Part shown: in pieces, positions 32,225 to 44,600 of the stretch
Numbering within the stretch: the first letter of the stretch is position 1
How the letters are laid out: each line of letters opens with the position of its first letter
NCBI GenBank assembly: GCA_020631735.1
Contig: CM036231.1
Span: 4,677,831 to 4,741,830 of the forward strand
Length of the DNA stretch: 64,000 nucleotides
Reading direction: 5' to 3'
From: Saccharum officinarum
Lineage: Eukaryota > Streptophyta > Magnoliopsida > Poales > Poaceae
Notes under the pieces: model-generated
The model's database searches: none
What the model saw: only the letters and a program-made list of their open reading frames with translations
What the model was told of the DNA's origin: nothing
Program-made: the position numbers and the translations under genes

Positions 32225-32631
32225 TGTCAGTGTTTTTACCGGCAGATATTTGATTTTTGGGGAACCCTGCTTGGTGCGAAGAACAATCACAGATGGAGAC
32301 GAGATTTATACTGGTTCCGCCCCCCGGGAAGCGAGTAAAAGTTGTACGTCCAGTTGCTACTCTTGTATTGCTTGTATTCGGCGAGATTGCGATTACAATA
32401 TAGCTATGCCTAGAGTCGATGATTACAACAAGGAGAATTGCTAGCTATTTATATCCGGGATCAACTTGCCCTACAAGCTAAGCTAAGAAGTCGTGCCCTA
32501 GTTGGAGTCCTAGCATGATCCGGAGATATCCTTCCTCAAACAGAGTCATCGTAAGCCTTCGAGTCTTCTCTGATCCAGAGTCGGTAGTCGGCAATATGGA
32601 AGTCGGGATACCTAGGGGCATGGCATCGACA
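32225..32631 (-). repeat. 3' LTR of the Tat-type element
   Basis: 407 bp, TGTCAGTG...CATCGACA on the plus strand. It matches the right LTR along its whole length with numerous substitutions. A polypurine tract (minus strand AAGCTTGGGGGCTTT, about 32630-32645) adjoins it, confirming minus orientation. Confidence 0.92.
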
Positions 32632-33003
32632 AAAGCCCCCAAGCTTGTCTGTTAAACGCACCTTGGCCATCTGTGAACAGTCGGGATTGTTCTAGTTGGG
32701 TGGTTTGTACTCTGGCTACCAAGAGGTAGCCCAAGAATCCAGCCGCGACCAAGAAACCCGATCTGTGCAGATCGAACAAGGTGCACTGTTGGAAGATGAG
32801 CTTGTTCTAGTACCATACCTAGGTTGTCTTGTCAACCCTATTTCCCACGCATGTCAGGGGACACACGGTTATCTGGCAATCGGAACGCTGCGTCGGCTCG
32901 GTTCCCCATGAAAGCGCGTGGTGGAGATTTAATTCCTTTTTAATCAGGACGACGGTTAAGATTCCTAGGAAGGCAGTATAGTCCTATTTAATCAGGCCCG
33001 CTC

Positions 33004-33745
33004 ATGTTGAATCTGCAACCTCCATTCCCCAACATCATAGCGAAAATGAGGAAAAAGACCACCAGCCACAAGCGTCCTTGCAAGGTGCTGCATCTGCTTG
33101 CCAACTCGCCCAACCAATCGGCTGCAGTGGTGTCGTCAAGCAGTATGTCGTCGTCCCCATCGCCCATGGCTACGTCATCGTCCCCGGTGTCCATCGGAGC
33201 CCCAGCGCTGGTGGTGGCATTGCCGTTGGCTACGCTGCCGGTGCCTCAAGCCCCAGCAATCCTAGGCGGGGATGTCAAAGTAGAGGCGGTGAGTCCATCA
33301 AGGGATCTAGCCATGCCCCTGACCAAGCCGACGCCGTCATCGCCGGGAGGAGTGATCGAGCTCTCGACGAGGATGAACCTGAGGGCCCGACCTCGCCGGT
33401 GGTTCCTGCTGCCGCTGCTCCGGTCACCTTCACCACCCCCATCGCTCCTATCGCCCCCTCATCCTTGACATCCCTGGCCCCTCTGCTCCTTGTGACACCG
33501 GCTCGCCAGATACGAGCCATGATGAGGAGATTGTGAGGAAGCTCTACGTCGAGCTGAATCGCGAGGCCCTCAGCATCCCGGGTGACGGTGGCATGGTGAT
33601 CCTCAGCAGCGATAGTGAGGAAGAAGTCACCGAGGAGGAGGAAGTCGATGGGGAGGAGAATAAGGAAGAGGTGAAGGATGAGCCCGCGAGCAGCGGCTCG
33701 TCGACGGGAGGTGAGGCTACTCCCATCTCGCCACCGAGCCCTTAA
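33004..33745 (+). other. Low-complexity ORF region, probable part of the antisense gene
   Basis: Overlapping plus-strand ORFs (33004-33468, 33078-33536, 33533-33745) encode Ser/Pro/Ala-rich then acidic (EEEVTEEEEVDGEE) sequence. Position and strand make it a candidate separate or upstream exon of the antisense gene that follows. I recognise no domain. Confidence 0.4.
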
Positions 33746-33749
33746 GGAG

Positions 33750-34228
33750 CTTGATGACGATCGGAGGTGGTGCCCACCATGACCGTCTTAGATTAGGATT
33801 CTAGTTTATCCATTTGTAAATCCATTCTCATGAACTATCAATGACATGACTTGCTTTTGATGCGGATGTTTCACTTTTTTTGTCCTCGATCTTTAAACCA
33901 CTCTATGTTCGAGCTGCCACGAGCAGAATCATGACAAACTTTACACATGGTTATGATCCAAAGCCAGAACTTCATATAATATTGTCTCTGTTATCGAGTT
34001 TACCCACAGCCCCGAGCTATGGTCTAGTTAGGGTCTAGAACTATAGTCAGGTTGGAGCCTTGCTTGTAACAGAGGCACAATCGTATCTCAACTGTTCATC
34101 ACTCATTGGGCACAAAATCACCAATTTTATTGCTGGAATAAAAAAGTGATAATTTTCCTTGTGAGTAACCATGGGCGCGGCAATGTAGACACACTTTATG
34201 GCTATTGAGAGGCTTTTTGGATATCATG
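33750..34228. other. Non-coding interval in the Tat-type 3' region
   Basis: No ORF of interest. TATAAT-like AT-rich sequence near 33975 could serve the antisense gene but nothing more specific is visible. Confidence 0.3.
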
Positions 34229-34229
34229 C

Positions 34230-36933
34230 ATGCTAGGCGGCCATTTAACCCCTCACCCCACTTCGGTGACAACCACTGCACCTATTCTCCCACTTAGCAT
34301 TTCTAAACCCTGCCTTTTGCCCCTTTCACCTTTCCCCTTGTCCTCAACTCCTCCTCCTCCTCCACCGTCGTCACCGCTGTCACCACCGCTCGTCGTGAAG
34401 ATGCTCCCATGGTGGTGCCCCAAGCCCTGGTCCAATCGAAGGAAGAACCCAAGGACCTGGTGAAGCCGGTGAAGCTAGTGGTCATCATGCCGATGAACGA
34501 GTATTGGGTCACCTCGATGACGTTGGAAGCTAATCTAGAGACATTGAGGGGGCATGGCTTTCTTCCAGAAGATTACGAGTGGACTGCCACCCAAGGTGAG
34601 AAGCATCTGACCCCGAACACCTTCCAAATCACTGCCTTTACCGCTCATTGTGAATGTGGATTTGGGGTGTCTCTGTCCAAGTTCTTGGAACGAGTCTGTA
34701 GGCATTATAGGATCGAGGTTGTTCAGATGCTACCCAACACTATCACCATGCTTAGTGTTTTTGCCTTTCTGTGCGAGGTGTGGCCGGGCGTCGAGCCTTA
34801 CCTTGATCTATGGCGCTACTATTACTCGGGCATATATCATGCCACCAAGTTGTTTATGGGGTCGGTTGGCTTCTCCCTTAGAACGACAGGGGAGTATATT
34901 GTTTTCCCGATCAACTCCTGGAAGGGCTATGCAGAGAAATGGTTCTACATTGATCCTTGGGAGAAAACGTTATCAAGGGCGATTACAGGATGCCCTTGAC
35001 CAATGACTCCTGGTACTTGACCCCCACAATCACTGAGAAGATGCAAGGTCACATCGAGCGCGTTTGAGCTCTCTGGGAAGCCGGATTGACTGTCGCTCAC
35101 GTAGTCAAAACCTTTGCTCGGTGGAGGATCATTCCCTTGAAGCACAGGAGTCTTGCTAGCATGTATTCGAGGATCACAGATTCGAACAGAGAGTCAGTGG
35201 TAGGTTAGACGTCCTATCTCGATCTTGCTCTTATTCGAAACTTTTATCCCCTCAGTGTCTGTCTTTAACCTTATGCCTTTCAGAAGTGTCAGAAGAAGAG
35301 ATCACTCATCGGGTGAAGTATATCGTTAGCATGGAGCGAACCGATTAGGAAGGCGTTCCCCAGCCATACCATGTCGATGACCCTCCACCCGAGGTGAGTA
35401 GCTTAATCTTTCTTAGACTTGTCATCTTCAAATAATTGGGTTAATGTTGTTTTCTTGCAACACCAGGCGAACCTCAGTGTGGGAATTGTCCCCAGGAGTG
35501 TTGACTTGAGTGAGGATGAGGGAGATGTGATGGGAGCTCCCAAAGCCCCAGCCCCTAAGCCTGTTAGAGCCACGGACAAACCAGCCCAAGGTCAGGAAAG
35601 GGTTGGGGCGAACCCTAGACAGGAACAGGAAGTAGTCAAGAGAAGGCTGCCACAAGAGTAGGCTCTCCTCGAGAAGACCCCTGCCCCCCAAGTCGAGGAC
35701 AACTCGGGCGAAGAAAGGGACAGAGGACATGGCCCGAGGGCTGACGAAGCCCAAGAGAGTGTCGGCCACTCGATCAACTCCACAAGGGGAGAACAGAAAG
35801 CTTCGATCGCAAGGAAACCTGACGAGGTGACTCTTCCTGAAAGCAAGAGAGCCAGGAGCAAGTCCAAGAGCCCTCCATCAGGAGAGGGCGTGAAGGCTAT
35901 AACAGTCCAGGCTAGCGCTGGCGAAGAGCGCTTGATTCGGGACCCATCCCGCGGTCATGACCGGGTATCCACTATGGTCATTTTTTGTAGATTATTTGAG
36001 GCATTTACTTATCTGGACGGTATCAAACGCACACCGAAGGTTTGTTCTCAGGACAAGACATTGACCCCGACAACCAGCAACCTGGCAACTAAGTGGGGGC
36101 CAAAGCTTAAGTGCTCCATCCCCTTCAGGCCGTAAGTGAACTGAACTGTGTGGCACATCTGTTGGTCCCGAACAGCCTCTTGATGCATGCATTTTTTTAT
36201 AACGTTACCAGGTCAGCTGAAAGCCCAGATGTGTCAACCAGAGGTGACAATCCAAATGCAGCCCTGACCCCGGATTGGCCTAACCTGGAGTTATCGACCT
36301 AGGTTAAGGTTCCAGGGAGCGAGGAGGTGATCCCCAAAGATGACCCCTCTCAGATGAGTCCACTTATCGAGAGCATGAAGACCTGTCAAAACTTGTGGAA
36401 GGAAGCTAATGACAAGGCCAAGCATTACAAGGCGGTGGTAACTCAGCTTGAAGAAGAGGTGAAAACTCTTCGGGATGCCAATGATGGTATGTGAATGACT
36501 TGTGAGAAGGCGACTTGCCATGTTTGTAGACCAGGTCACCTACACTGAGCGCCTGGAGAGTGAGAAGGCGACTCTGGAGCAGGAGATTGAAGGGTTGCGG
36601 TGCAAGCTAGACATCTCCGAGCAGCGTCGTACAGATGTTGAAGCCAAGCTAGTGGAAGGAGCTCTCACTTCGATTGGTCATGCCATCGGCATCCTTAGAA
36701 GCTACCTACGTGATCTTAATGTACGCCTAATCTCACAAGGCTATAATTGTGATGGAGGCAAGGCCGAGGAGCTCTTTGATGAGAGCCGGGCAGCACTCGA
36801 ACCATTTGTGGAGAAGCTAAACCTGTTGGTTAGTGATGAGGAAGAGGAGGAGAAAAACATTTACCTGTCCCTGCAACACTGTGAGATGTATCATAATGAA
36901 TTATCTTTGTTAGTCTTACATAATTCTTCTTAA
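34230..36933 (+). pseudogene. Antisense gene of the Tat-type element ('putative gypsy-type transposon' domain)
   Basis: It lies on the plus strand, opposite to gag-pol. The 196-residue ORF at 34409-34999 contains VIMPMNEYWVTSM, LRGHGFLPE, PNTITMLSVFAFLCEVWPGVEP and WKGYAEKWFYID. This is the domain annotated in grasses as 'putative gypsy type transposon' (PF04195-like). Further exons follow a GT/AG pattern: 35282-35394, then a Lys/Pro/Asp-rich part (35464-35990), then a coiled-coil C-terminus (about 36350-36933) rich in LEEEVKTL / ESEKATLEQEIEGL. Frame breaks near 34970 and elsewhere make it a pseudogene here. Its function is unknown. Confidence 0.75.
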
Positions 36934-37320
36934 TTTTGCTATTTTGATCCTTCATCACGCAAACAGTTAGACTTGTAGTAGCTAAACTCGGGTGGTTTGC
37001 ATACTATATGTCGATGTTGTTTATTTGATTTAGGCTTAGCATGATCAAGAATTTTTTGTAGACTAGTGAATAGTAGTACGATAGCCCCCGACTCTTTGTT
37101 TGGATATGAATAGCTTATCCAAATGAAGAGTAGTAGACTAGTCAGGAAAAATCAAAATATGGCAGCCCCAGCCCCTGAGCGTATGTGCTCAGGGAAAACT
37201 GCTACTAACAGAGGAAAAACAAGTAAATAAGAATAAATTAATTACCTATACTAGTGTAGAAGAGATTGAAAAAAGGCATCAAGAACACAGTTTATTAAGC
37301 ATAAATGTGTTGTAGCTGAT
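36934..37320. other. Non-coding interval between the antisense gene and integrase end
   Basis: AT-rich, no ORF. It separates the 3' ends of two converging genes: the plus-strand antisense gene and the minus-strand pol. Confidence 0.4.
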
Positions 37321-37856
37321 TCATGTTTCATGTGTTTGGAAGTATGTCCCCATCTATCTCTGCTAGTCGGTATGCACCTGGTCGGGCTATTTCAACCATG
37401 ATGTATGGCCCCTGCCAAGGGGGTGTCAACTTAGTTTTATCCTTTGTGCGTTGGTCTCGCTTGAGTACCAAATCTCCGATGCTAAGTGCCCGGCCATGTA
37501 CACGCTGGCTATGATATTTTCGAAGGGCTTGCTGATATATCTCTACTTTGAAAGTGGCTATATCACACTTTTCTTCAAGGAGTTCTAGGTCAATTAGATT
37601 GCTACTCGAGGCAAATTCAATCGGATTTCGGGGGAAAGGACCGCTTTAGCCCTGTACACAAGGAAAAATGTTGTTTCACCCGTGGCCGATTAGCTATAGT
37701 GCATACTGACCATAAAACTATAGGTAGCTCTTCAACCCACTTTTTATCATAGGCGCTAAGCCTATTAAAAATGTGGGTTTTGATTCCTTGCAGAATTATA
37801 CCGTTGGTCATCGGGTGATATATTGAGGACCGATAATGCTTAATGGCATGTCTTTC
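37321..37856 (-). pseudogene. Tat-type integrase, C-terminal piece
   Basis: The minus-strand ORF (37617-37811) continues the integrase catalytic core after the solo-LTR insertion, with WVEELPIVLWSVCT then a degraded TPF-like region. Downstream minus-strand sequence (37320-37560) gives a C-terminal chromatin-binding-like segment with LALKLGDLVLKR and PPWQGPY. Removing 37857-43799 joins it to the upstream piece at CTTTC. Several stops are present. Confidence 0.75.
37852..37856. repeat. Target-site duplication CTTTC (left)
   Basis: CTTTC precedes the nested Sirevirus-type LTR and recurs at 43795-43799. Confidence 0.9.
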
Positions 37857-38349
37857 TAAAAGCCCTAGTTTGGTTTTGGATAATTGATAAAACCTAGGGA
37901 CTAATCATTATGCTAAGTGTATACACATAAAATGATAAGTCCCATGCCAAGTGGTGGAGCTAGATGATGGTCATGGTGATGAAGGTTACCAAAAGATGAT
38001 CAAGTGCTGCACATTTGGAAAAGAAGAAAGAGAAAAACAAAACCCGATGGAGATCAAGGCAAAGTTATTGCTAGAGTTTTGGTTTCGGTGATCAAGACAC
38101 CATAGAGGGTGTGATCACATTTAGGATCAGTAGCCGTACTATAAAGAGGGAAATTTCCAGGGCTATTGATCACTTAAGTGCCACTAGATGAGGATTCATT
38201 TGCATATGCATTTAGATCTAGTGGAGAGCTAACCTAACTCCTTCAAAATGTTTGCGGAAAATGTTAACACACATGTACATGGTTATATACACTTGAGGGT
38301 GTTAGCACATTTGTGATCATATTCGGTGATTTTTCAGAAGTGTTCTTCA

Positions 38350-38860
38350 TTGTTTTTATGCACTAGACGCTGGCCTCGGGGGCACCTGCGCGTCCGGTCA
38401 GTTCAGGCAGAAGTGCGCGCAAAGGGGCTAAGCGAGCGGACGCTGGCCATGGTACTCTGGCGCGTCCGGTGCACTTTTGCGGTCCACTAGACGCAGGTGG
38501 CCAAACGTAGTGCATCAGCATCCGGTCGAGGTGACGTCGGTGCAGCGCGGAGGCGAGTAGTCATGCAGTGTACTGACCAAACACTGGCACGTCCGATCAG
38601 TTCCCACCGGACGCGTTCGGTCGAAGATTTCGTGCGATGGACCCTTACTGGAAACGACTGGATGCCACATTGATCAGCGTCCGGTCATCAGCACCTATGT
38701 GTCCGGTGTGGCGTGTACGCAAGCGCTGTAAGTTTTTGACCGTTGGCGATCCAGCGGTCCTCATTCGAACGTGACACGTGGCAGACATCGAGCGAGTGAG
38801 CGCTTGAGCCACTGGATGTTGAACCGCGTCAGGTGCAGTAGTACTTGCGCGTCTGGTGCT
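38350..38860. repeat. Decayed GCGTCCGGTC motif array of the second Sirevirus-type LTR
   Basis: Scattered GCGTCCGGTC, GGACGC and CGTCCGATC-like motifs precede the TATA box, at the position equivalent to 15460-15850. More mutations are visible than in the first copy. Confidence 0.7.
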
Positions 38861-39131
38861 ATCGGGGAATGCAGGGATGAGAGCCTAACGGCTCTATTTG
38901 TTTGGGACCCTATAAATATGTGTTGGCCAGCTCTTGGGGAACTCTCTTAGACTTTTGATCATCTTGACATCCTCTTGAGCTGAGCATACTCCCTCCCACT
39001 CATCTCCCTTGCTTGGTTGCTAATCCAAAGTGAGATTGAGTGATCCAAGTGCATTGTGCTTGTGAGTTTGCATCTTAGTGGCACTTGGGTGATCTTTGGC
39101 TGCGGGATTCTTATTTTTCTTGGTGGTTGCC

Positions 39132-39136
39132 GCCAC
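39132..39136. repeat. Target-site duplication GCCAC (left)
   Basis: GCCAC precedes the 3.9-kb nested LTR and recurs at 43080-43084. Confidence 0.9.
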
Positions 39137-42100
39137 TGTAACACCCCAGTGTTACGCATGCATTCAGCACCTGCAAATCATGAGCATAAGCATTGTCATA
39201 CATTCATTCACATTGCATGAAATAATGATTGAAACATGACCTTGAAACATGTTAATGAAAACATGCTTGTTGCATTGTTTGTTTTAAATAGAACTATGCC
39301 ATGATTGTGCTTGTAATGGTGTTAAACATGCTTGTTTGCTTGAGTAATTAGTTTAGAAGTGTTTAGCAAAAATTTTGGAGCAAAGTTGTATTCAAACTTT
39401 TGACAAAAATTTGCTTTTGAAAATATTGTTGGAAATGGTCAAAATGCCTTTTATTTAGCTTTTAACTTCCAATTCAAAATCTATTTGGATTTTTGAGTTC
39501 GTCCATTAAGCAAAGTTGTAGAGGATTAAATTCTAAGCAACTTTCATTTTTGGGCCATTTCTAGAAAATGCCATTTTGTTGCTCAAAAATTGATTTAAAG
39601 CAGCTACATTTTGAAAATTTGGAAAAAAAAGAATTGAAAAAAAAGAAAAGCTTTTCTCCGCCTAAGTGGGTCGGCGCCCCACTTTCGGCCCGCAGCCGCA
39701 GGCCGGCCCGGCCCATCTCGTGCTCGCTCCCTCGCCGCACGCGTTGCCCAACCGGGTGCACCGTCGCCTGCCCGCCTCACCGCGTGGCGCCCGCGCACCG
39801 GCGGCCGTGGGCGGTGGCCGCGCTCCGACCAGCCGCGCCTTCAAAGAGTTGTCTGAATGCCCATCTGCTCCATCCCTCTCCCTTCGCTCGCCTGCCTCCT
39901 CTTCCCCGTTCAAAATGGTCGAGCGGGAGCTCGCCGCCACCGTGCGCCGCGTGCCACGTCGACGAGCCCTCATTCCCCGATTCCTTCCGCATCCGACTCC
40001 GCCTCGATCTCCACCTTCCTGTGCGCATGCTTTCGACCTCATTTACACCACGGTAAGGCCAGGGTGAGTTTTTCCTTTGCACGGCGGTGTCATGGCTGCC
40101 GAGCTCGGGCCTCCATGGAGGGAGCTCTATTCCCCTCCTTCCCTCCAATTTTTCATGAAATTACATCCGCCTTGACTTCGCGGACCTCGCGCGCGGCTAA
40201 CCTCCCTTCGCCATGGCCGGGAGCGCCTCACCGTCGGTAACCCGCACCGCCGCTCCGCCATGCACAGCAGCGGCTGGCTTCCCGAGGTCCTTTGGTCATG
40301 CCACGGGCACCGTTGGGTTCGCGCGAGGGTGGGGATCACACCAGTCCTCTTGGCCCGGCCGGAGACATCACTGCCAGCGAGAGGTGGCCGCCGGCGCCTC
40401 TCTCTCTTTCCTCTGTGACTGACCAGTGGGGTCACAGGCCCGCCTATCTGTCTTAGTGTGCGCGCGCGTGTGCACAGCTCTGGGTAGCTCTAGCATTTTC
40501 AGCCGGTTTTCAAAGAAAAGAATTTCTTTATTTCTGTGAAATTGCTTTGGAAATTTATAACTTGCTCATTTTAGCTCCAAAAATTGTGAAACAAATTTTG
40601 GTATACTTTTTAGGACCAGATCTATGATGTAAAAATATTGCATGTCAAGTTTGAAATACTTTTCTGTAGAGTTTTTATTTAATCATTGAAATTGCTGTTT
40701 TCTTGATAAATGCTTAGTAAATCCGGTGTTGCTCAGAAAAATATAGTTCCAAGTGTGTTAATCTTCTTTTGTGATGTGCTTTGCATGAAAAATATATGCC
40801 ATGCTTGTTCTATAGAAAAATTAGGATGTGTAGTTCAAGTGCTTTTATTTGATGGTTTTTATTGTTTTTGTTAGAGAGAAAAATATGAATAAAACATGCA
40901 AGTGATAATTTTTATACAGTGATTATTTACTGTGTATAATCTAGGAAAAATGATAAATCTGTTGTTTGATACTTTTCATAACACAAAGTATTTTAATGAT
41001 CATATTTATGTCATATCTTGTCATTTTTGTGTAGGCAGTTCTATTGATCCAAATGCAATGAAATTTTTGTGGCAAGCTAGATTAGATGATAGTAAGTTAT
41101 TGTGATTTTCCTAGATTTTTCTGTGCTACCAAAATAGGTGTTGTTGTTCAAACCTAGTTTCAATTAGGGTTTAATTAACCTCTTTAATGCATGTTTAGTT
41201 AATAATGATTGCTTTGGTGTATCTTTGAAGCATCTTGGCTTGTTGTGGTGACTCAATAAGTAGTATAGTGGTTGTAGTAGTAGTTTAGTAGTACATATTC
41301 TTGGATGATGTTGACTACCTTGTAGAAGAATTTGATTTCTACACTATCCAATAAAGTAAACACGTTCATCTACATCAATATCCCATTCATCATGATCATT
41401 ACATGTCATCTCTCCAATGCACCATGCATGAGCACTTATACATCTGCATCATACAGGATCGCAGGAAGGGATTCCGGTAGCAGTTCCCGAGGAGCCGGAA
41501 GAGCAGCCCGAGGTGCAAGAGCAGGAGGTGCCCGAAGCTGACGAGGAGGTCGGTGAGGATCTTCCGGAGTGCCCCGATCATCGCCCGAGCTCTTTTGAAA
41601 GAGGCAAGCCCTAGAGAATTTCTCTCCCGATTTGCAAATATTTTATTAATGCTTTACCTTAATTGATGCATTATGTTTAGGAGTTGTTTGCAACCGTTGC
41701 TGCATTATGCCTTGTTTACCTTTCTTCTATCATATCCTTGTTACCCTGGTATTCGCAGTCAAGTCAATGCTTAGCTGGCTTAGACCGGTAGAAGTCGGGT
41801 GATTTCCTGTCACCTGCGAGCTATAGGTGGTTACCTGGATCTGCTTGAATAAGTATGTCATCTTAGGATAACTGAGTGTTAATTTGAAGTTGAGACCGGA
41901 CGGAGACTTACAGGGTTTCGGACTGTAGTGTTTTCCGTCTGTGTCGGTTAAGGACCTACCGTTGTTGGGCCTCGAGTCATGTTGAACGCATGCCTCACAT
42001 TTAGCTGGCCGAATAATGCACCTTTCGACCGCGAAGCTGGGAGATTATTCGGGCCGAGTGGATTGCCCATAGCACACTGTACCGGAGCAGGTGTGGTAGG

Positions 42101-43079
42101 ACACGGGGGCGCGATGATAAGGCCAAAGAGCAGTCGGGCGGCCCCCGGGTACATGTGGTTCCTGGCAAACTCGAGACTTTACCTGGATAGTTGACTCGGT
42201 GACCAATATCTCACTTTAGCGGGTGAGTGAGGTTTGTGTGAGGAATAAATTACCAGCTGGTTAATAATCGTCGAATCGCCATCGTTCACTGGATAGTGAA
42301 CACTTGACTTGAGTTACTTCATCGTAGTAATGTTGATGGAACACTTAGACAGTTATATGAAATATGACATTATGGAAGTTGTTATTGATCATTGGTTATC
42401 CTTACTTGTTTAATCACATGTTTACTCTAGTACAGGTGTAAATGTAGTTGGCAGGTTAATAAAGATTAACTTGATATAAAAGCTTCTGGAAAAGGTTCTT
42501 TAAATGCTAAAAATGCCTTTTTGCAAATAAGTCAGCAACCCCACTATAAAGCCCTTCATAATCCTTGGTGTCATTTTATTTTCGGTTATGTCGGGTAAGT
42601 CTAGCTGAGTACTTTCTCGTACTCAGGGCTTTGTTCCCACTTGTTGCAGATGGGCAGACGTATTACGGCTACTGTATCAACTACCTCTATCCTGTGATGG
42701 GTGATGCTTAGGACCATGGGCAGTGGTCGTTCCCTACGTCTCATCTAATGCTTTTGTTGGAGATGATCATTAGCTGACACCTTATTTCAAACTCTGTGTG
42801 AGTGTGTCTATGGATTTGAACTAAAGGCTTCCGCTACTTTTATTTGAACTTGGTTTGTAATAACTATGTTTAAACTCCGATGTATCTGTGATGTGAACTT
42901 TTATGTAATTTGTGATGGTGACCGCTAAACTTATTATGATCTTGGCTGGTATGTAAGTTGGTTTGAAATCTGTCGTGATTTCACGGACTACCGGGTTATA
43001 CGGGCTTAAGTTTGCTAAATTGTCTGCTCGGTGGATGATTTTCTTACTTAATTTCGTATAATTGGTCGGTTCTGTTACA
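39137..43079 (+). mobile_element. Solo LTR, 3.9 kb, long-LTR gypsy (Tekay/Del-like), innermost insert
   Basis: It starts TGTAACACCCCAG, ends GGTTCTGTTACA and is flanked by GCCAC. The flanking Sirevirus-type LTR rejoins cleanly when it is removed. It matches the element at 3244-8277 in reverse orientation: TGTAACA-type start, GC-rich block at 39660-40440, GAGTACT...CTCAGGGCTTTGTT...TTGCAG near 42605-42655, and TTCTGT(T/G)ACA end. No coding domain or second LTR is present. It is the youngest layer of this three-level nest. Confidence 0.85.
39660..40440. other. GC-rich block inside the 3.9-kb solo LTR
   Basis: Long overlapping ORFs on both strands (up to 162 codons) with Ala/Arg/Pro/Ser bias and no domain. 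The corresponding block exists in the sister LTR (6590-7350). I treat the ORFs as composition artefacts. Confidence 0.55.
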
Positions 43080-43084
43080 GCCAC
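43080..43084. repeat. Target-site duplication GCCAC (right)
   Basis: Right copy; the interrupted Sirevirus-type LTR resumes with CTAGATGGCTTGGAGG, matching the AGACGGCTTGGAG of the first solo LTR at about 16125. Confidence 0.9.
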
Positions 43085-43794
43085 CTAGATGGCTTGGAGG
43101 CAGCGGAGGAGTTATGGCAAGAGTGGTGCTTGTTCTTGGCCACCTTCTAGTGATTTGTGAGGGGTGTTGTGCCTTCCCCGGCGGAGCGCCAAATGCAACT
43201 CTAGTAAATTGCTTGTGTCATTGAGTTACCTCACTTGTGGGTAGGTTCTTGCGGTGTCCACGGGTTGGACGAGGTTCGTGCTACACCTCTTAGCCGCTGA
43301 ACCACCAAGTGTTGGTTGACACAACGGGGATGTAGCGTGCCGGCAAGCACGTGAACCTCGGGAGAAAAATCGTGTCTCCATTGTGATTGATTCCTTGGAT
43401 TTCTCCCGGTGATTGGTCTTCATATTGTTGTGATTAGTTCATTCCTCAATGCGGTGGTATAAAGATCACATACCTCTCTTTTACATTCCGCAAACTAGTT
43501 GTAACAAGCTCTTTAGTGTAATTTGTTTTGAGAGCTTGTATTATCTTTGCTAGTGTAGCTTGTCACCTAGTTGAGCTCTTTAGTGTAGCTAGCTTTTGAG
43601 AGCTCGTAGTGACATAGCCATTGATTGTTATAGTGATCATAGTTACTAGAATTGTTGGATAGGTGGCTTGCAACCCTTGTAGAGCTAGAGCAAAATTGTA
43701 TTTCGCCATTTGTTATACTAACCTTTTGCTCTAGTGAGTTTATAGAATTTTTAATAGGCTATTCACTCCCCTCTAGCCATATTAGGACCTTTCA

Positions 43795-43799
43795 CTTTC
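43795..43799. repeat. Target-site duplication CTTTC (right)
   Basis: Right copy for the Sirevirus-type solo LTR; integrase sequence resumes after it. Confidence 0.9.
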
Positions 43800-44600
43800 A
43801 CAAAAAATTTCAAACTTTTTGTTGGTAAATTGGGTACCATTATCTGAGATGATTCGGTGTGGTACGCCAAAATGCATTACGATGCTTTGCAAAAAATTTG
43901 ACTGTATTTTCCTTGGTTATCCGGCCAACTGGCTCGGCTTCAACCCACTTTGTAAAAGTATCGATCGCTACAATCAGAAATCTATAACCACCTTGGGCTC
44001 TTGGGAAAGGACCCAGGATGTTGATGCCCCATGTGGTGAATGGCCAAGACAAAGGGATCGTGTTTAACGTTTGAACCGGCTGGTGAATCTATCGTTTGAA
44101 AAACTAACAAGACTCACATGTTCTAACCAACTCAGTGGCATCTTTGAGCACTGTTGGCTAGTAGAAACCTTGTCAAAAGGCTTTCCCAACTAGGGTCCTA
44201 TGAGAGGCATGGGAGCCATAGATTCCTCCATGGATGTCACGGAGCAAACTAATGCCCTCGGCCTGGATGATACACTTGAGAAGAACCCATTTTGCCCTCG
44301 TTTGTAGATGGTACCATCAACCATTTGGTAACTCATGGTTTTATGGCTGGTTCATTCTATATTCGTATCATCGACCAGTGTAGCCTAGTTTATGAGGTAT
44401 GACCAGATTGGATCCATCCAGTTCTCTCCATTTCCAACTAGAGCAGCAGCACGAGCCATATCGTCTAGCATAGACTTCCCAATGAATTCGCTGAGTATTG
44501 CCTCGTTGCTTGATGGATCATGCGTGGGGTTTGGACCCAACTTTGACTTGGAATAGAGGGTTTGGTTAGCACTTCGACCAGGTCATCTCCTGATAGGTGC
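43800..44600 (-). pseudogene. Tat-type integrase, N-terminal and core piece
   Basis: The minus-strand ORF 43840-44052 gives WGINILGPFPRAQGGYRFLIVAIDTFTKWVEAEPV, the start of the integrase catalytic core with its first Asp. DNGTQFTNKKFEIFC, carrying the second Asp, runs up to the insertion at 43800. The zinc-binding region lies further upstream (44100-44500) in broken frames. Confidence 0.8.

Larger units (their letters stand above)
37857..43794 (+). mobile_element. Sirevirus-type solo LTR (second copy), split by another solo LTR
   Basis: It begins TAAAAGCCCTAGTTTGG (TG mutated to TA), ends ATTAGGACCTTTCA, and is flanked by CTTTC. It aligns with the solo LTR at 14806-16700, including the CCGGTC motif array (38350-38860), the TATA box (about 38911) and the TTAATAGGCTATTCACTCCCC end. 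Its own sequence is about 1.99 kb; the rest is the nested element 39137-43079. It is inserted in the integrase gene of the Tat-type element. Confidence 0.88.

Noticed and set aside
39568..40435. Several 100-160-codon ORFs
   Set aside because: Same reason: GC block of a solo LTR with open frames on both strands and no recognisable domain.
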